Source: Mycobacterium dioxanotrophicus (GTDB lineage: Bacteria; Actinomycetota; Actinomycetes; Mycobacteriales; Mycobacteriaceae). From it: 64,000 nucleotides of DNA. Positions 62,908 through 64,000 of the stretch are shown one piece after another (position 1 is the stretch's first letter; every line of letters begins with the position of its first letter). A program made the translations under genes and the position numbers. A model generated the notes under the pieces. The model made no database searches. It was not told the DNA's origin and worked only from the letters and a program-made list of their open reading frames with translations. The stretch covers positions 4,960,001 to 5,024,000 of the forward strand of contig NZ_CP020809.1 in NCBI RefSeq assembly GCF_002157835.1, written 5' to 3'.

Positions 62908-64000
62908 TCATTTGACCCAGATCGTGCGGAGGTTGGTGAATTCGCGCACGCCCGCAGCGCCGAGTTCGCGGCCGTACCCGCTGCGTTTGGTACCTCCGAA
63001 CGGCACTCGCGGGTCCGAGGTCACCATGGAGTTGATGAACAGCACTCCAGATTCGATGCGCTCGCCAACCGTGCGCGCACGGTTCACGTCGCGAGACCAA
63101 ACGCTTGCCGCCAAGCCGTATTCGGTGGAATTGGCCACCTGGATCGCCTGATCGTCGTCATCCACCCGGATCAAAGCCGCGACGGGTCCGAATGTCTCTT
63201 CCGATACCACCGGCATATCGTCGGTGACATCGGTGATCACGGTGGGCGCGTAGAAGTTTCCCGGGCGATCGAGCCGGTGGCCGCCGGTCAGTACTGTGGC
63301 TCCCCGACTTACCGACTGCTCGACCTGCCGCTGCACCTGATCGAGGATGTCCGGCCGGGCCAGCGGACCGACGGTGGTGCTGGGATCCAGCGGATCGCCG
63401 ACAGTGAGTGCGTTGACCGCAGCGACGAACTTCCTTTCGAACTGATCGGCAATATCGCGATGAATGATGAGACGTTTGGCTGCGATGCAGGTCTGGCCTG
63501 CGCACATAAATCGCGATTTCGCGGCGTGCACAGCCGCGGTATCGACGTCGGCGTCTGCCAGTACTACGAAGGGGTCGGAACCGCCTAGTTCGAGGACGCT
63601 CTTCTTCAGAGCGAGGCCGGCGGCCGAGGCTACGTAGGCGCCTGCACGCGTCGACCCGGTGAGGGTGACCGCCGCGATACGGCGGTCCGCGATGAGCCGG
63701 GCGACGACGGTGGGTACCTGGGATTCCTCGACGACCAAAGTGCGCAACACCCCGGCCGGCAGTTGGGCGGCCCGCAGTACCGACTCGATCGCCAGAGCGC
63801 TGCCGGTGACGTTGGCGGCGTGCTTGAGCAGCACGGTGTTTCCGGCGAGCAGGGCCGGGATGGCGAACCGGAAGACCTGCCATAGCGGGAAATTCCACGG
63901 CATCACAGCGAGAACGACGCCCAGCGGCTCGTACACAGTGCGGCAGGACTGCGCTGACACATCGAGGTCCTCCGGCTGCAGGTAGCTTGCGCCGTCCTGT
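62908..64000 (-). CDS. NAD(P)-dependent semialdehyde/aldehyde dehydrogenase (5' end outside window)
   Basis: About 364 C-terminal residues of an ALDH; the reading frame stays open to the window edge, so the N-terminus lies beyond 64000. Seen: VMPWNFPLWQV, KHAANVTGSA, LELGGSDPFVVL (Ser in place of the usual Lys after GG) with the general base Glu, and FMCAGQTCIAAKR with the catalytic Cys. The LELGGSDPFVVL and MCAGQTC segments are typical of succinate-semialdehyde dehydrogenase (GabD2-like). It converges on 62202 across 52 bp. Confidence 0.93.
   Translation of the reverse strand, partial: QDGASYLQPEDLDVSAQSCRTVYEPLGVVLAVMPWNFPLWQVFRFAIPALLAGNTVLLKHAANVTGSALAIESVLRAAQLPAGVLRTLVVEESQVPTVVARLIADRRIAAVTLTGSTRAGAYVASAAGLALKKSVLELGGSDPFVVLADADVDTAAVHAAKSRFMCAGQTCIAAKRLIIHRDIADQFERKFVAAVNALTVGDPLDPSTTVGPLARPDILDQVQRQVEQSVSRGATVLTGGHRLDRPGNFYAPTVITDVTDDMPVVSEETFGPVAALIRVDDDDQAIQVANSTEYGLAASVWSRDVNRARTVGERIESGVLFINSMVTSDPRVPFGGTKRSGYGRELGAAGVREFTNLRTIWVK

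Overview
The window reads as chromosome of a GC-rich actinobacterium, most likely a fast-growing mycobacterium (Mycolicibacterium type). Reasons: dense fadE/fadD/fadA/crotonase gene sets, a mycofactocin-type short-chain dehydrogenase, many TetR regulators, frequent GTG starts with ATGA/GTGA overlaps, and a locus resembling M. tuberculosis Rv1355c-Rv1354c. No rRNA, tRNA, CRISPR array, insertion sequence or phage gene was seen. The species call is inference.

Region 1 (1-24 kb) is a catabolic island: a coniferyl-aldehyde-dehydrogenase-like ALDH, a cytochrome P450, a second ALDH, an SCP-x-like thiolase, three amidohydrolase-2 proteins, a FadE pair, two acyl-CoA ligases, an SDR, a FadA thiolase and five crotonases. 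TetR genes sit at 6.5 and 17.1 kb. Most promoter regions here carry one operator type, TTACTGTAA-like arms separated by 3 bp, which suggests one local regulon; the TetR at 17150 is the likeliest regulator. The gene set fits P450/ALDH oxidation of a hydrophobic substrate, CoA activation and ring or side-chain beta-oxidation. The substrate cannot be read from sequence.

Region 2 (24-34.7 kb) holds a second CoA-dependent cluster: CoA transferase, GntR regulator, FadE, thiolase and FabG-like SDR on the minus strand, facing a FadE plus mycofactocin-coupled SDR. It ends with a small Cys-rich protein. Next come a TetR/aldo-keto reductase pair with double palindromic operators, a MaoC-like hydratase and purU.

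Region 3 (35-43 kb) is regulatory: an operon of an acyltransferase-like protein, an E1/ThiF-nitroreductase fusion and a GAF-GGDEF-EAL cyclic-di-GMP enzyme. It is followed by a short flavoprotein, two tandem TetR proteins (the second like gamma-butyrolactone receptors) and a PAS protein.

Region 4 (43-53.5 kb) is a meta-cleavage cluster: a FadE pair, amidohydrolase, extradiol dioxygenase, C-C hydrolase and flavin hydroxylase. Opposite them are a TetR, an acetaldehyde-dehydrogenase-like protein lacking its catalytic Cys, a 4-hydroxy-2-oxovalerate aldolase and an exporter. The 2-hydroxypentadienoate hydratase expected between hydrolase and aldolase is absent.

Region 5 (53.6-61 kb) is a nitrogen-scavenging operon of the guanidine-carboxylase type: permease, two DUF1989 proteins (CgdA/CgdB type), a carboxyltransferase and allophanate hydrolase. 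The carboxylase has only carboxyltransferase domains; biotin carboxylase and biotin-carrier domains are missing from the protein and from the window. The window closes with two nucleotidyltransferase-fold proteins and a 5'-truncated semialdehyde dehydrogenase.
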